Assembly: GCA_018268315.1 (NCBI GenBank)
Contig: JAFDWU010000003.1
Coordinates: 62,001-126,000 of the forward strand
DNA from: Armatimonadota bacterium
GTDB lineage: Bacteria; Armatimonadota; Fimbriimonadia; Fimbriimonadales; Fimbriimonadaceae
DNA: 64,000 nucleotides
Reading direction: 5' to 3'
Shown here: one piece after another, positions 55,682 through 64,000 of the stretch
Layout: each line of letters starts with the position of its first letter
Position numbering within the stretch: position 1 is the first letter of the stretch
Notes under the pieces: generated by a model
What the model was told of the DNA's origin: nothing
The model's input: the letters and a program-made list of their open reading frames with translations, nothing else
The model's database searches: none
Position numbers and translations under genes: made by a program

Positions 55682-56916
55682 TAGCGGCCCTCCCGATACA
55701 AAGCAGTTGCAAGCGTGTAGCCTGCGCCCTGCGGCAAATTGAATGATTTCACAACGGGGACATCTTCCTTAGGCATCGAGCCGGCGATAGAGTTGCCGGG
55801 ACACTGTGCCAGCGCTTTGGCGAAGATCTCTGCCGGTCCCTTAGTTGTGGAGTCCACGATGACCTTAACCGTTGGGTGGTGGGCATCGGGGGATTTGATG
55901 TCGAAGACGGATGTCCCTCCGCCGCGACCGACAAGCGACCCGTACACGCCGCTGGGCGCTAGAACAGCCAGGCAATTCTTCATCTCAACGTAGTCGCCTA
56001 CAACGTTGTTTCGCAAGTCGATCGTAACTTGGGGCTTGCCTTCAATTGCCTTTCGCAGGAGCTGGACTGTGGTTGGGCCAAATACGATGTGCTTCACAAG
56101 GCCGTTTGAAGCATCTACGACGGGCGTTTGCAGGTCGGCCTTATTTACCGTAAAACTCTTGGTCTCGCCATTTCGGTTGACCACGAGTTGAATTGCACCG
56201 GTGGTGCCCGACGTTAATCGATCTACCGCCCTGCCGGGCGTGATTCCGTCATCGGATTCTAAGCGGAGGCGCTTGCGAAGGCGCGTGAGTTCATCAAGAG
56301 ACGCCTTGTCGGTGGGGTTCTTTCGTGCAAGGCGCTGGTAAGCGCGAATTTCTGCGGTGTCGATGATCCAGTGGCCATCAATCGAAACAACGTGATCGCC
56401 GGCAAGGAGCCCTGCCCGCTGAGCAGCACTGCCTTCGAGCACCGCCCCAATGACCACCTTTGGGTATCGGAAGCCGTATACGTTCTCATTAAGCTTCTCG
56501 TCCGGGGTTAGCTCTCCCTTATCGGGTTCGTAGTAAGTCTCAACACCGATACCCGCAAATTCCCCTTTTAGCTGGTTCTGATAGGTTTGGAATTGATTCT
56601 GGTCCATGTAGACCGAGTTCACATCGCCTAGGCTTCCGACCATGCCGCGGACGGCGCCATTTGCGAGTTTGGTCTCGTCGTTAACCGGGTCCACGTAATG
56701 GTCCTTCAGTAGATCTGCAAGTTCATGGAAGTACTCGGTCTCGTTGAGGTCCATGGCGCCCTTCGACCGGCTTGCCAGCAATCGATCGCTGTTAGAAATG
56801 AGCGCGGTTTGCGGGTTGCCAAGTCGGTCTCGCACGACTGAGCCTGCGTAGGCAGAAAGGGCTGCGCCACAAACTAGGAGCGCGCGAACATAAGAGCGAT
56901 CGGAGTAATTCTTCAT
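55681..56916 (-). CDS. S41-like protease paralogue, predicted inactive
   Basis: 411 residues. N-terminal signal/anchor VRALLVCGAALSAYAG, S41 helical part YFHELADLLKDHYVDP, PDZ-like YPKVVIGAVLEGSAAQRAGLLAGDHVVSIDG, and the S41 core up to VTIDLRNNVVGDYVEM. Aligning it with the next gene, the nucleophile motif TASAAEIF reads TKGPAEIF: the catalytic Ser becomes Gly, while a Lys position is kept in SMPKEDV. Start at ATG 56916, because the frame upstream would overlap rpiB. Likely a non-catalytic partner or decoy for the CtpA-like protease. Confidence 0.8.
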   Translation of the reverse strand: MKNYSDRSYVRALLVCGAALSAYAGSVVRDRLGNPQTALISNSDRLLASRSKGAMDLNETEYFHELADLLKDHYVDPVNDETKLANGAVRGMVGSLGDVNSVYMDQNQFQTYQNQLKGEFAGIGVETYYEPDKGELTPDEKLNENVYGFRYPKVVIGAVLEGSAAQRAGLLAGDHVVSIDGHWIIDTAEIRAYQRLARKNPTDKASLDELTRLRKRLRLESDDGITPGRAVDRLTSGTTGAIQLVVNRNGETKSFTVNKADLQTPVVDASNGLVKHIVFGPTTVQLLRKAIEGKPQVTIDLRNNVVGDYVEMKNCLAVLAPSGVYGSLVGRGGGTSVFDIKSPDAHHPTVKVIVDSTTKGPAEIFAKALAQCPGNSIAGSMPKEDVPVVKSFNLPQGAGYTLATALYREGR

Positions 56917-56923
56917 CAAATCA

Positions 56924-57367
56924 CTAGCAGACGAGAGGGCTGTCAAGCTCCTCAATTCTACGCACATGTCGAGCCTCTTCACTAGGCTCTGTTTCTATGA
57001 ACGCCTGAAGGATGCCCCATGCTTCATTTTCGGTGGTAAGTCGCCCACCGAGGCACAGCACATTTGCGTGGTTATGCATACGGGCAAGCTGAGCCATTGT
57101 CTCAGAGGTGCAAAGGGCCGCGCGAACGTGCGAATATCGGTTTGCGCGGATGCTGATGCCGATTCCACTCCCGCAGATCAGAATGCCGAAATCAAAATCG
57201 AGCAACTTGGCCACAAGTTCATCGGCGGCTACCGGGTAGTCGTAGGAATCCTCGCTCTGCGCGCCAACCTCTTCAACCTGGTTGCCTTCGGCTTTCAGCC
57301 GGTCGGCCAGCCACCTTCGAAGTGGGTATCCAGCGTGATCTGAACCAAGGATGATTTTTTGCGCCAT
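56924..57367 (-). CDS. rpiB: ribose-5-phosphate isomerase B
   Basis: 147 residues. Interconverts ribose-5-P and ribulose-5-P. IILGSDHAGYPLRRWL near the N-terminus, the Cys-containing ILICGSGIGISIRANR, and HNHANVLCLGGRL with the catalytic His. Start at ATG 57367 fits the usual short N-terminus; the in-frame ATG at 57379 adds four residues and cannot be excluded. Confidence 0.94.
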   Translation of the reverse strand: MAQKIILGSDHAGYPLRRWLADRLKAEGNQVEEVGAQSEDSYDYPVAADELVAKLLDFDFGILICGSGIGISIRANRYSHVRAALCTSETMAQLARMHNHANVLCLGGRLTTENEAWGILQAFIETEPSEEARHVRRIEELDSPLVC

Positions 57368-57409
57368 GCGTACCGCCATTTTAGCAGTCCAAACTAGGAA
57401 GCAAGACGG

Positions 57410-59725
57410 CTATTTGCCTGATAAGGTTCTATACGCCGCCTGGACACGCGGATCGGGGTCTTTTGCAATCTTTTCGAGATCAATTTGACTACGATCCTTC
57501 AGATCCTTGATGTGGTTAACCGCCTCGGCTCTTACTATCGGGGAGTCGTCATCCACCAGAATCTTCACAACCGCGGGGAAGGCAGCATAGTCGGCGGAAA
57601 GGCTCTTCAGCAAGTTGATTCGAACCCACGAACTCTCGTCCTTTGCCATCCTCAGCACGTCGCGCTGATAATCCCCATCCTTCGCCCGGCTAAGCTGAAG
57701 CCCGGCTTCAAGCCGGACGGGGTCGCTGGGGTCGTTGACGGCCATAAACTGCAGCCGAGCGACCGCGCCTTCGGTTTCCAGTTTTAAGGAATGAACAACG
57801 AGGAGGCGGACATCGGCATTCAAGTCTTGGCTGAAGCCAAGCAGAGCGGCTTGCGCTTCCGGGTTCGTCATGTCCGCCAGGCATTCGGCGGCTCGGAAGC
57901 GGGTTTGCCACGCCCTTGCGCCAGCGAGGCCTGCGATTGCGGCGGAGATTTCGGGAGTGTTAATCGGGTAGATCGCGTCGGCGGCAGCGCACTTGGAAGT
58001 CTCGGTGGGTCCTAATTCAATGATTCGCCGCAGCGTCTCGAGAACGGCCGGCTCCTTGAATGAAGCCGCATCGCGGATTGCAACCTGGGCGACACGCGGG
58101 TTGATGCTAAAAGCATTGCGAAGCATTGCGTCGACGGCTTCTACAACCTGGGCCTTGGCAAGAACGTCCATCGCGTTAATCCGCACCTGGTCGTTTGAAT
58201 CCTCGACAAGCTTGATGATCGCGCGGACTTGGCTCTTGTCCTGCGTCTTAGACCATTCTCGAAGCGCAAGGCAGATCTCTGCCGGATTTGAAGATGTCAT
58301 CGACGGCGTGAATTTAGCCGACTGGGTAGCGGATGTTCCATCGGGGAGGGAATCAACCAGTTTGAAGTCCGCGAAATCGTATTCCATCGCCTTGAGCGTT
58401 GGACGGTCGCTGTGCAGCTCGTTGGCCGAGGGTCCGATATTGAAGTTCTTGTAATCCGGGGCGACGGGGACGATGACGTCGTGCCACGCGCCATCGGCGG
58501 GCACGTCAAGCACGGTGGCGTGATCGCTGCCGGAAACTAGCCAGGAGCCTTTACCCTGTGCGTATCCGTATTGCATGCCGCTTTCGGCTTTGGAACCTAC
58601 CGTAATGGGCCATGAGCCTTTCCCAAGGGAGAAATAGACTGGCCCGCCTGCGGAATCGAAGCGCAGCGACACCGGCTCAGGAGAAGAGGTGCGGTACCTA
58701 AACGTTAGGTAGGCAGGCTGTTGCCGACTAGGCAGCTCAGGGGCGGCCACGCCGCCATGCCTTACGGTTCCGCCTTCGCTCACGCGAAGATACGAACCCG
58801 CTTTCGGATCAGTCAGGACCGCCGCGCGGTAGTTCGTGCTTCGCCAAGATGCTGAAGCCAACTGCGGGGAGCTGGGCAACGGTTTAAGGCGGTGCTTTTC
58901 GCGGTCCGCAAGGGAAGCGGTGCTGAGATTGACCTCCGCCATGAGCTTGGCCACGGCTTGCCAGTCTTCGCTTGGGCTGGCGGTGCTCGACGTCGCAAAC
59001 TGTTGGGCGCGGGCAAGGAACCGCCAAATTAGATCCGATTCCAGCATTTCGGGCGTTCGCACCGCGACGGCTTCGAGCGCTCCCGTTCTCAAAGGGATAT
59101 TGCTCAGCTGGCCATCGTCTAGGCTGGGGAATATGAGATAGTTCAGCGTGAACGGGCCGCGATAAACGCGGTCATCGGCATCAAACTTGTCCCCGTTCGG
59201 GCCCACCGACATCGTTTCACCAATGTGGGAGACGACGCCATCCGGCGTCGCAGGCGAATAATTCCACTGAAGCGGCTCGCGGTAGGACTCGATGGTCGGC
59301 TTGAGAACTGCAGTTCCGCCGGATGACCATACCACCCACTTTTCGAAGCGAAGAATCGCCTTCAGAACCTCTTCGTAGTCGGCTTCGGTCCAGCCGTATC
59401 GACGCGCCCATAAGATGCCGCCCTCATTCTCAAGGGAGTGCTCGTGGCGATAGATGAGAAATCGGACAGGAATCTCTACCGCATCCGCATTTGGCTTTGC
59501 CCCGAGGATAGCCGACCAGTCATCGGGTGTCCCAAACAGTTTAGGGAACACGCGCTTACCGGACGCATAACCCCAGCCACTCCAGTTCGCGACTTCGTCT
59601 TCCGGAAGTGGAGGGACCGTTGTGGGCTGTGTAAGGGCAACTTCACGGCCGGCAATGCTTACCGTTTGAAGCGGCGCGGCTTGTTGTTGCAGAGCGGAAA
59701 GAAGGAGTGATACAGAAACCAGCAT
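57410..59725 (-). CDS. exported HEAT-repeat protein of unknown function
   Basis: 771 residues. Signal peptide LVSVSLLLSALQQQAAP. Middle: large beta-rich globular region (about 50-480) with WSGWGYASGKRVFPKLFG and YLTFRYRTSSPEPVSLRFDS, perhaps a binding domain; not recognised. C-terminal 480-771: about eight helical HEAT-like repeats such as VRAIIKLVEDSNDQVRINAMDVLAKAQ, LETLRRIIELGPTETSKCAAADAIY and FQDLNADVRLLVVHSL, giving a protein-binding solenoid. Three bases after mtnP, same strand. Extracytoplasmic scaffold is inferred. Confidence 0.7.
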   Translation of the reverse strand: MLVSVSLLLSALQQQAAPLQTVSIAGREVALTQPTTVPPLPEDEVANWSGWGYASGKRVFPKLFGTPDDWSAILGAKPNADAVEIPVRFLIYRHEHSLENEGGILWARRYGWTEADYEEVLKAILRFEKWVVWSSGGTAVLKPTIESYREPLQWNYSPATPDGVVSHIGETMSVGPNGDKFDADDRVYRGPFTLNYLIFPSLDDGQLSNIPLRTGALEAVAVRTPEMLESDLIWRFLARAQQFATSSTASPSEDWQAVAKLMAEVNLSTASLADREKHRLKPLPSSPQLASASWRSTNYRAAVLTDPKAGSYLRVSEGGTVRHGGVAAPELPSRQQPAYLTFRYRTSSPEPVSLRFDSAGGPVYFSLGKGSWPITVGSKAESGMQYGYAQGKGSWLVSGSDHATVLDVPADGAWHDVIVPVAPDYKNFNIGPSANELHSDRPTLKAMEYDFADFKLVDSLPDGTSATQSAKFTPSMTSSNPAEICLALREWSKTQDKSQVRAIIKLVEDSNDQVRINAMDVLAKAQVVEAVDAMLRNAFSINPRVAQVAIRDAASFKEPAVLETLRRIIELGPTETSKCAAADAIYPINTPEISAAIAGLAGARAWQTRFRAAECLADMTNPEAQAALLGFSQDLNADVRLLVVHSLKLETEGAVARLQFMAVNDPSDPVRLEAGLQLSRAKDGDYQRDVLRMAKDESSWVRINLLKSLSADYAAFPAVVKILVDDDSPIVRAEAVNHIKDLKDRSQIDLEKIAKDPDPRVQAAYRTLSGK

Positions 59726-59728
59726 GGT

Positions 59729-60583
59729 TTAGCCCAAGATATCGTAAAGACGGATATCTTGGGGCGAAGTAGCATGCCCGTCACCGCGACTCCATTGAAG
59801 AGCCTCTTTTGGCTGGAATTGAGACAAATCCTTGGGCAATTTGCCGATGAGGTCCAGCACGACTTTCTTAATGCGCTCGCTGTTCTTCTGGAAAACCTGC
59901 AGCACGTCGGTAGCGTTCACTGCCTCCGTTCCTGCGTGCACACCCGAGTCATAATCCGTGATAAGCGAGATGTTCACCACGCCCATTCCGATTTCGTAGC
60001 ATAGCCATGCTTCCGGATATTGGGTCATGTTGATTACTTCCCATCCAGCATCGTGGAACCACTTGCTTTCGGACTTCGAGCTGAATCTCGGACCCTGGAT
60101 GACAACAACCGTTCCTTTAGCATGGGCCGTAATCCCGTTTTCCTTGATCGATTCCACCGCAAGCCTTCTTAGCTCCGGGTGGTAAATGTCGGCGGCGGAG
60201 ATGTGGGTCACGATCGGCCCATCGTAAAACGTGTCGGCGCGGCCGTTTGTGCGATCAACGAACTGATCGCAAACCACGAAATGCTCCGGCTCAACATCTT
60301 TCTGCAGCGAGCCAGCCGCGCAGGGGCTGATGATGACCTTGCAGCCAAGCGAGCGCATGGCCCACACGTTTGCACGATAGTTAATCTTGTGAGGCGGAAG
60401 CGTATGGCGTCGGCCGTGGCGGGGAAGGAAGGCGACTTTGCGGCCACTTACGTCGGCAAGGAATACCGAGTCGCTTGGCGCGCCGTAAGGCGTGTCCACC
60501 TTGACCTCGCGAACATTCTCAAGCAGGGAATAAAACCCTGAACCGCCGAAAACGCCAATTTCTGCTCTTACTTCCAAACTCAT
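59729..60583 (-). CDS. mtnP: S-methyl-5'-thioadenosine phosphorylase
   Basis: 284 residues. Cleaves methylthioadenosine to adenine and methylthioribose-1-P in methionine salvage. IGVFGGSGFYSLLENVREV, HGRRHTLPPHKINYRANVWA, SPCAAGSLQKDVEPEHFVVCDQFVDRT, IQGPRFSSKSESKWF and NMTQYPEAWLCYEIGMG are family signatures. Starts four bases inside the end of the binding-protein gene (ATGA overlap). Confidence 0.94.
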   Translation of the reverse strand: MSLEVRAEIGVFGGSGFYSLLENVREVKVDTPYGAPSDSVFLADVSGRKVAFLPRHGRRHTLPPHKINYRANVWAMRSLGCKVIISPCAAGSLQKDVEPEHFVVCDQFVDRTNGRADTFYDGPIVTHISAADIYHPELRRLAVESIKENGITAHAKGTVVVIQGPRFSSKSESKWFHDAGWEVINMTQYPEAWLCYEIGMGVVNISLITDYDSGVHAGTEAVNATDVLQVFQKNSERIKKVVLDLIGKLPKDLSQFQPKEALQWSRGDGHATSPQDIRLYDILG

Positions 60584-61446
60584 TTCTTTACCACTACCTG
60601 CCCGCTGATGATTTTGCGAACGCTTTGAAGGAGGTACACAACGCGTGCTCCCACCCGCAAAGCGATCTCGTCGTTGATGCCGTACACGTGCTGGTTCTTT
60701 ACGGCTTTCAAGACGGCGAATCGAGAATCCTTCACGATGGGATCGGGCGAGCCCGCCGTGATGATGTAATCGGGATCGTCTTTGATTAGGGATTCCGCGT
60801 TCAGCGTTACAAACTTGTTTGCGCTTGGCCCAACCAGTTTGCCGCCCATCTTATTAACCGCGTCGGCCCAGAAACTGCTTGTGCCCGCAATCATGTGCAT
60901 CCCATTGGTGTCGGGAATCATGTAGGCAACGGTTGGAGTCGGCGATAGCGGATTTGCCGACGCATTCATCTCCTCATCCTCGATCTCATCAATCGACTTG
61001 CTGGCAACTGTCTCGTTATGCATCATCGAAGATAGCTCTCGGATGTGCAGCTTTAGCTGCGCAAGCGTGTCTGAATGGATATCGTAGAGCTCGGCATTTG
61101 TCTTCTTCAGCGGCTCAACATCGCTCTCACTGAAGAGGCTGCTGTCGTAAACGATGAGATCTGGCTTCAGCTTGACAATCTTCTCGTAGTCCGGCTTGAC
61201 ATCAACAACCACCGGCTTGGTTTCTACTTTTGAAGGATAGTTGTCCGATTTGCTGCGGCCGACGATGGCGGGCACCATTTGGAAGGTTCCGGCAATGATT
61301 TCGGTCGCCCCCGGGTTCATGCAGATCATTCGGAAATACTCTTTGGGGCGATCCTTGCCTCCGACGAGTTCCTTTTCCTGCTTGCTGCAGCCTGCAAGCA
61401 ATGAAAGCAGGGCTAACATACAAAGAAAGGCGCGACGCACGTTCAT
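60580..61446 (-). CDS. ABC-type periplasmic binding lipoprotein (BtuF/FhuD/cobalamin-iron type)
   Basis: 288 residues. Lipoprotein signal LCMLALLSLLAGC (LxxC lipobox) puts the mature protein at the membrane. TroA/BtuF fold: MNPGATEIIAGTFQMVPAIVGRSKS, YEKIVKLKPDLIVY, then a long connecting helix and IAGTSSFWADAVNKMGGKLV, PDYIITAGSPDPIVKDSRF. Start at ATG 61446. No permease or ATPase is next to it, so the substrate (cobalamin, siderophore, metal) is unknown. Confidence 0.85.
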   Translation of the reverse strand: MNVRRAFLCMLALLSLLAGCSKQEKELVGGKDRPKEYFRMICMNPGATEIIAGTFQMVPAIVGRSKSDNYPSKVETKPVVVDVKPDYEKIVKLKPDLIVYDSSLFSESDVEPLKKTNAELYDIHSDTLAQLKLHIRELSSMMHNETVASKSIDEIEDEEMNASANPLSPTPTVAYMIPDTNGMHMIAGTSSFWADAVNKMGGKLVGPSANKFVTLNAESLIKDDPDYIITAGSPDPIVKDSRFAVLKAVKNQHVYGINDEIALRVGARVVYLLQSVRKIISGQVVVKK

Positions 61447-61534
61447 AGACTGACTATTCTGGCTTAAACGGGCGCTGCGGCGCGCGTCTTGCGTCCAACA
61501 TTTCACCGTAGCAATTGGCCCGTTCCTTGCTTGG

Positions 61535-61540
61535 TATAAT
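61535..61540 (+). promoter_or_regulatory. -10 element of tRNA-Trp
   Basis: Perfect TATAAT 12 bases before the tRNA; no good -35. Confidence 0.4.
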
Positions 61541-61552
61541 GAAGCGCCCTGC

Positions 61553-61628
61553 AGGGGTATAGCTCAGCTGGTAGAGCGACGGTCTCCAAAACCGTAGGTC
61601 GCGGGTTCGAGCCCTGCTGCCCCTGCCA
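61553..61628 (+). tRNA. tRNA-Trp, anticodon CCA
   Basis: Acceptor AGGGGTA/TGCCCCT, D stem GCTC/GAGC, anticodon stem ACGGT/ACCGT around CTCCAAA (anticodon CCA at 61586-61588), T arm GCGGG-TTCGAGC-CCTGC, discriminator G, encoded CCA. Confidence 0.95.
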
Positions 61629-61640
61629 AATCTCTCCTCC

Positions 61641-61685
61641 TTACACGTTGGCGGGAATTTGCGTCTTGATGCCGGTGGCGACAGG
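61641..61685 (-). repeat. duplicated 3' end of the rhodanese gene
   Basis: 39 of 45 bases match the last 45 bases of the rhodanese gene at 63183-63227. On the minus strand it reads PVATGIKTQIPANV-stop, compared with PVATGAEAQSPANV-stop there. Upstream of this short match the sequences diverge, so it is a relic or a duplication product. Confidence 0.7.
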
Positions 61686-61774
61686 GGTCCATGGGCAGTC
61701 ACGCGAACGGCTTGGTGGACCAGAGAATGCGAGTAGAGTCCGCTCAGATCGACCAAGCGGACCCTTCACACTTA

Positions 61775-62986
61775 CTAACCTTGAGCTTTCCTCCGCCTTC
61801 TGATCGCGGCGGCAACGCCGAGTCCTAACGCAACCATGGACGTGGGCTCAGGCACGGGGTAGAGGAAATGAGCGGTGTACGTCACCGTGCTCTGTCCGAA
61901 CCGACGGGCTGCCGTGTTTGGCGTCCAGAGGACCGCGTAGGCGCCGCTATATTCATAGTTGCCGAAGTCGTAATTGGCCACGCCGAGTACGTTGCCCGCG
62001 TCGTCAATCGAATAGGCGGTCGAAGAGTAATAGTTCGCCGGCAGGAACTGCTGAAGATCCGTTGCATGGCCGGATGTATCCCAGACCATGGCGTCAAAAC
62101 GGTAGGAGTCATATGCATCTCCAACGACTTCGCCTGCTGTGTTGATTCCCTGGGCTTCCGCATCGGTAAATCCAAGACCGTAGGGAGTGAGATCGGTGTA
62201 GTTGTTGGCCGAGCCTTTCCACTCCATGGCGTGAAGGTTGGATCCATCGAAGGCGTTCCCAACCGCAACCCCGCCGTCAGGCGTCAACGTCGACGACGGC
62301 TGTACGTCCCATGCGGCCGAATACTGGAATCCGTCGGGATTAAGGTCGACACTCGTATTGCTGCCATCGCTGTTAAATCGCCAAAGGTAGGCGTGCTGGT
62401 CGCCAAATTGAGCCCAGCCGGCGATTTCCATATCCTTTCCCTGATTGGCGTCCACAACTTTGTAGGCATAGGATGATGTTGCCGTGTCAGGGTTGATTGA
62501 GACCTGTCCGCTTTGTCCCGGAGTCCAAAGTTCGGCGTCCCAAACATTGTTCTTCGTTGAGTAGCCGGAGGCATGAAGGCCATCGTTCGTTATTCCTTCA
62601 ATAATGCTTGCATTCGCCCAGGCGGGCGGCGTGTAAAGAGTCGCGCTTGCCGCGCTGCCTTGCCAAATGGCTCCATAGTAGGTGCCGTTTATCCGGGCGT
62701 CGCCAGTCTGATATTGGCCGTTTCGGGAAATGCCAAGCACCTTGGAATAGTCTGCGTTTGCAGGATTCAGATCGACGTTGCTGGCGTTGTCTCCATGCCA
62801 GATATAAGCATGAGCGTTGTACTTGGAGACCGTGTCGTCCGAGATATAGCCACCTTGGATGCCATCTCCCGACGCGCGCGCATAGCTGTTCGTGAAAATG
62901 GTCGATGCGCCATTAGCTGCAATGACACAACTTAAGGCTGTTAGGGCGAATGTACGAGCAAAGCGAGAATGAAATGAAAGATTCAT
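61775..62986 (-). CDS. PEP-CTERM sorting-domain protein with HAF-like repeats
   Basis: 403 residues. Start at ATG 62986 with AGGGG before it. Signal peptide FARTFALTALSCVIAANGAS. Seven repeat-like blocks of about 45-50 residues, each ending in an A-x-x-W element (AHAYIWHG, YGAIWQG, DAELWTPG, QHAYLWRF, LHAMEWKG, FDAMVWDT, AYAVLWTP), suggesting a beta-propeller-like secreted domain. C-terminus: VPEPTSM, hydrophobic stretch, then RRRRK, the PEP-CTERM anchor cut by an exosortase. Surface or exopolymer role; not in operon. Confidence 0.88.
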   Translation of the reverse strand: MNLSFHSRFARTFALTALSCVIAANGASTIFTNSYARASGDGIQGGYISDDTVSKYNAHAYIWHGDNASNVDLNPANADYSKVLGISRNGQYQTGDARINGTYYGAIWQGSAASATLYTPPAWANASIIEGITNDGLHASGYSTKNNVWDAELWTPGQSGQVSINPDTATSSYAYKVVDANQGKDMEIAGWAQFGDQHAYLWRFNSDGSNTSVDLNPDGFQYSAAWDVQPSSTLTPDGGVAVGNAFDGSNLHAMEWKGSANNYTDLTPYGLGFTDAEAQGINTAGEVVGDAYDSYRFDAMVWDTSGHATDLQQFLPANYYSSTAYSIDDAGNVLGVANYDFGNYEYSGAYAVLWTPNTAARRFGQSTVTYTAHFLYPVPEPTSMVALGLGVAAAIRRRRKAQG

Positions 62987-63182
62987 GGAACCCCTTTGTG
63001 GTTGGAAACCTAGGAAGGCCAACGTGTTAGCCATCCGAGTGACTTACCCGTAGATTGTAACATGGATTTTTGCCGTTACCAGTTCGATTCGGCTAATACA
63101 TCTCATACCCGGCACAAATACGTGCCGCGCCGCAAATGCCCCAGCCTCTGGGTTCTACTGAACTCAATATACAAAGGGGAGG

Positions 63183-63227
63183 TTACACGTTGGCGGGACT
63201 TTGCGCCTCGGCGCCGGTGGCAACAGG
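63183..63227 (-). repeat. intact copy of the duplicated rhodanese 3' end
   Basis: Last 45 bases of the rhodanese frame including its stop; partner of the copy at 61641-61685. The 62987-63182 stretch between this stop and the PEP-CTERM gene has no gene; a small GGCAC/GTGCC inverted repeat lies near 63110-63125. Confidence 0.7.
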
Positions 63228-64000
63228 AAGCCCAAGCTGGTTGTATTCCCAGAACCCATCCGTCATGTTGATGAGGTTCTTGTGGCCAAGCTTTCGCAGC
63301 ACCGTCATGCCGGTTAGCGAGCGCACACCGCCCTGGCAATGCACTACCAAGGGCCTATCCTCGCTAAGTTCCTTATGTCGCGACGGCAGCGTTCCGAGAT
63401 GGATGTTGCGCGCGCCGGGGATATGCGCTTCGCTGTATTCGCCCGCGCCGCGCACGTCCACGATCTCGACTTCCTTCGACTTGAATTTCGCGGCCGCCGT
63501 CGCGGCGTCGATCTGCTTCATATTCTCAAGCTGACCACCGGAGGCGGTGAAAGCGGCGATGGCTCCTGGCCCAAACCAGCCGCCAACTTTATCGAGGCCA
63601 ATCATGGCAAGCCTCTTGACCGCTTGCTTCGCGCTCTCTTCATCCGGCGATAGGAAGTAGAGCGGCTCGTCGTAAGAGCAGAACCAGCCCGCCCAAGTAG
63701 TGAAACTGCCGACCAGCGGGATATGGATGACGCCAGGGATGAAGCCCTTTACGACTTCCTCCGAGGGGCGAATGTCGATAATCATCTTGCCCTCTTTCAA
63801 AAGGTCAAGGATTGCTTTGTCTTCCAGATGCTTCGGCGTTGCGAAGCCGCCCAAAATGGGCGGGCCCATCTTGTTCAGATACTTCATCATCTTGAAGTAG
63901 ACCGGCGGTTCCGGCTGGCCGGCAAGCACTTCGTTCACGAATTCAGATTCCGTGCCCGCCTTAAGCGCCCAGTTGGAGCCCTTCTCGTAGCCCAGCGTGG
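63183..64000 (-). CDS. MBL-fold/rhodanese hydrolase (partial, N-terminus outside window)
   Basis: The frame is open to the window edge, so only the C-terminal 272 residues are seen. It begins in the end of a metallo-beta-lactamase region (LGYEKGSNWAL ... QPEPPVYF) and continues with two rhodanese domains. The first (DIRPSEEVVKGFIPGVIHIPL) has no catalytic Cys; the second (VEIVDVRGAGEYSEAHIPGA, then VVHCQGGVRSL) has one. Probably a persulfide-handling enzyme of the ETHE1-like/MBL-rhodanese type. Confidence 0.85.
   Translation of the reverse strand, partial: TLGYEKGSNWALKAGTESEFVNEVLAGQPEPPVYFKMMKYLNKMGPPILGGFATPKHLEDKAILDLLKEGKMIIDIRPSEEVVKGFIPGVIHIPLVGSFTTWAGWFCSYDEPLYFLSPDEESAKQAVKRLAMIGLDKVGGWFGPGAIAAFTASGGQLENMKQIDAATAAAKFKSKEVEIVDVRGAGEYSEAHIPGARNIHLGTLPSRHKELSEDRPLVVHCQGGVRSLTGMTVLRKLGHKNLINMTDGFWEYNQLGLPVATGAEAQSPANV

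Noticed and set aside
63062-63271. Short plus-strand frame between the PEP-CTERM and rhodanese genes
   Set aside because: Overlaps the rhodanese 3' end on the opposite strand and has no coding features or ribosome binding site.

Overview
The window looks like a chromosomal segment of a diderm bacterium of the Armatimonadota, most likely close to Fimbriimonas. This is inferred from the type of prepilin N-terminus at 45521 (the ILFPVFARAK signature), a PEP-CTERM protein, KDO synthesis, a T4P/T2S secretin, and moderately high GC with frequent GTG/TTG starts. No rRNA, CRISPR array or insertion sequence was seen.

Layout. 1-3440: partial winged-helix regulator, nadC-birA, divergent trmFO. 3457-5700: twin short secretin-N-domain proteins with duplicated leaders, tRNA-Arg(GCG), two tandem ClpS-like adaptors. 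5699-7918: large YfhO-like membrane protein. 7946-11250: small accessory island with a Fic/HTH 'mobile mystery' pair, an orphan membrane-anchored protein and a SEFIR-domain protein, ending at tRNA-Arg(CCG). 11326-22540: housekeeping genes (metzincin-like protease, folB/mrp, tilS, ftsH, TPR protein, thioesterase/tpiA/osmC, NAD-IDH-like). 22624-23212: Phd/ParE-type toxin-antitoxin pair. 23294-28211: str operon rpsL-rpsG-fusA-tuf followed, after a strong terminator, by rpsJ. 28213-31173: secretin and a PilP-like partner. 31277-33388: groES-groEL with a CIRCE-like operator. 33595-36179: compositionally distinct two-gene accessory cassette made of an unrecognised protein of about 647 residues and a DUF4329-like protein. 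36399-40543: pepF-rqcH-PD-(D/E)XK nuclease operon. 40603-45335: VOC protein, hydrolase, kdsA, sdhB, PAP2 phosphatase, SDR. 45363-46282: a TPP riboswitch directly in front of a prepilin-like gene. 46346-54443: LemA-like, DinB, dCMP deaminase, then wecA/wecB/uppP (undecaprenyl-phosphate sugar chemistry), pth, hsp20, lon. 54440-61446: two S41-type proteases (one apparently lacking its nucleophile), rpiB, HEAT protein, mtnP, ABC-type binding lipoprotein. 61553-64000: tRNA-Trp, a PEP-CTERM protein flanked by duplicated rhodanese 3' ends, and a partial MBL/rhodanese gene.

Functional themes. Protein quality control is dense: ClpS x2, FtsH, GroESL, RqcH, Hsp20, Lon and CtpA. Translation genes (str operon, tilS, trmFO, pth, tRNAs) and envelope/secretion genes (secretin, kdsA, wecA/wecB/uppP, prepilin) form the rest of the core. 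The most intriguing parts are the 33.7-36.2 kb cassette, the TPP riboswitch-prepilin pairing, the SEFIR/Fic island, and paralogue pairs in which one copy looks degenerate or specialised.
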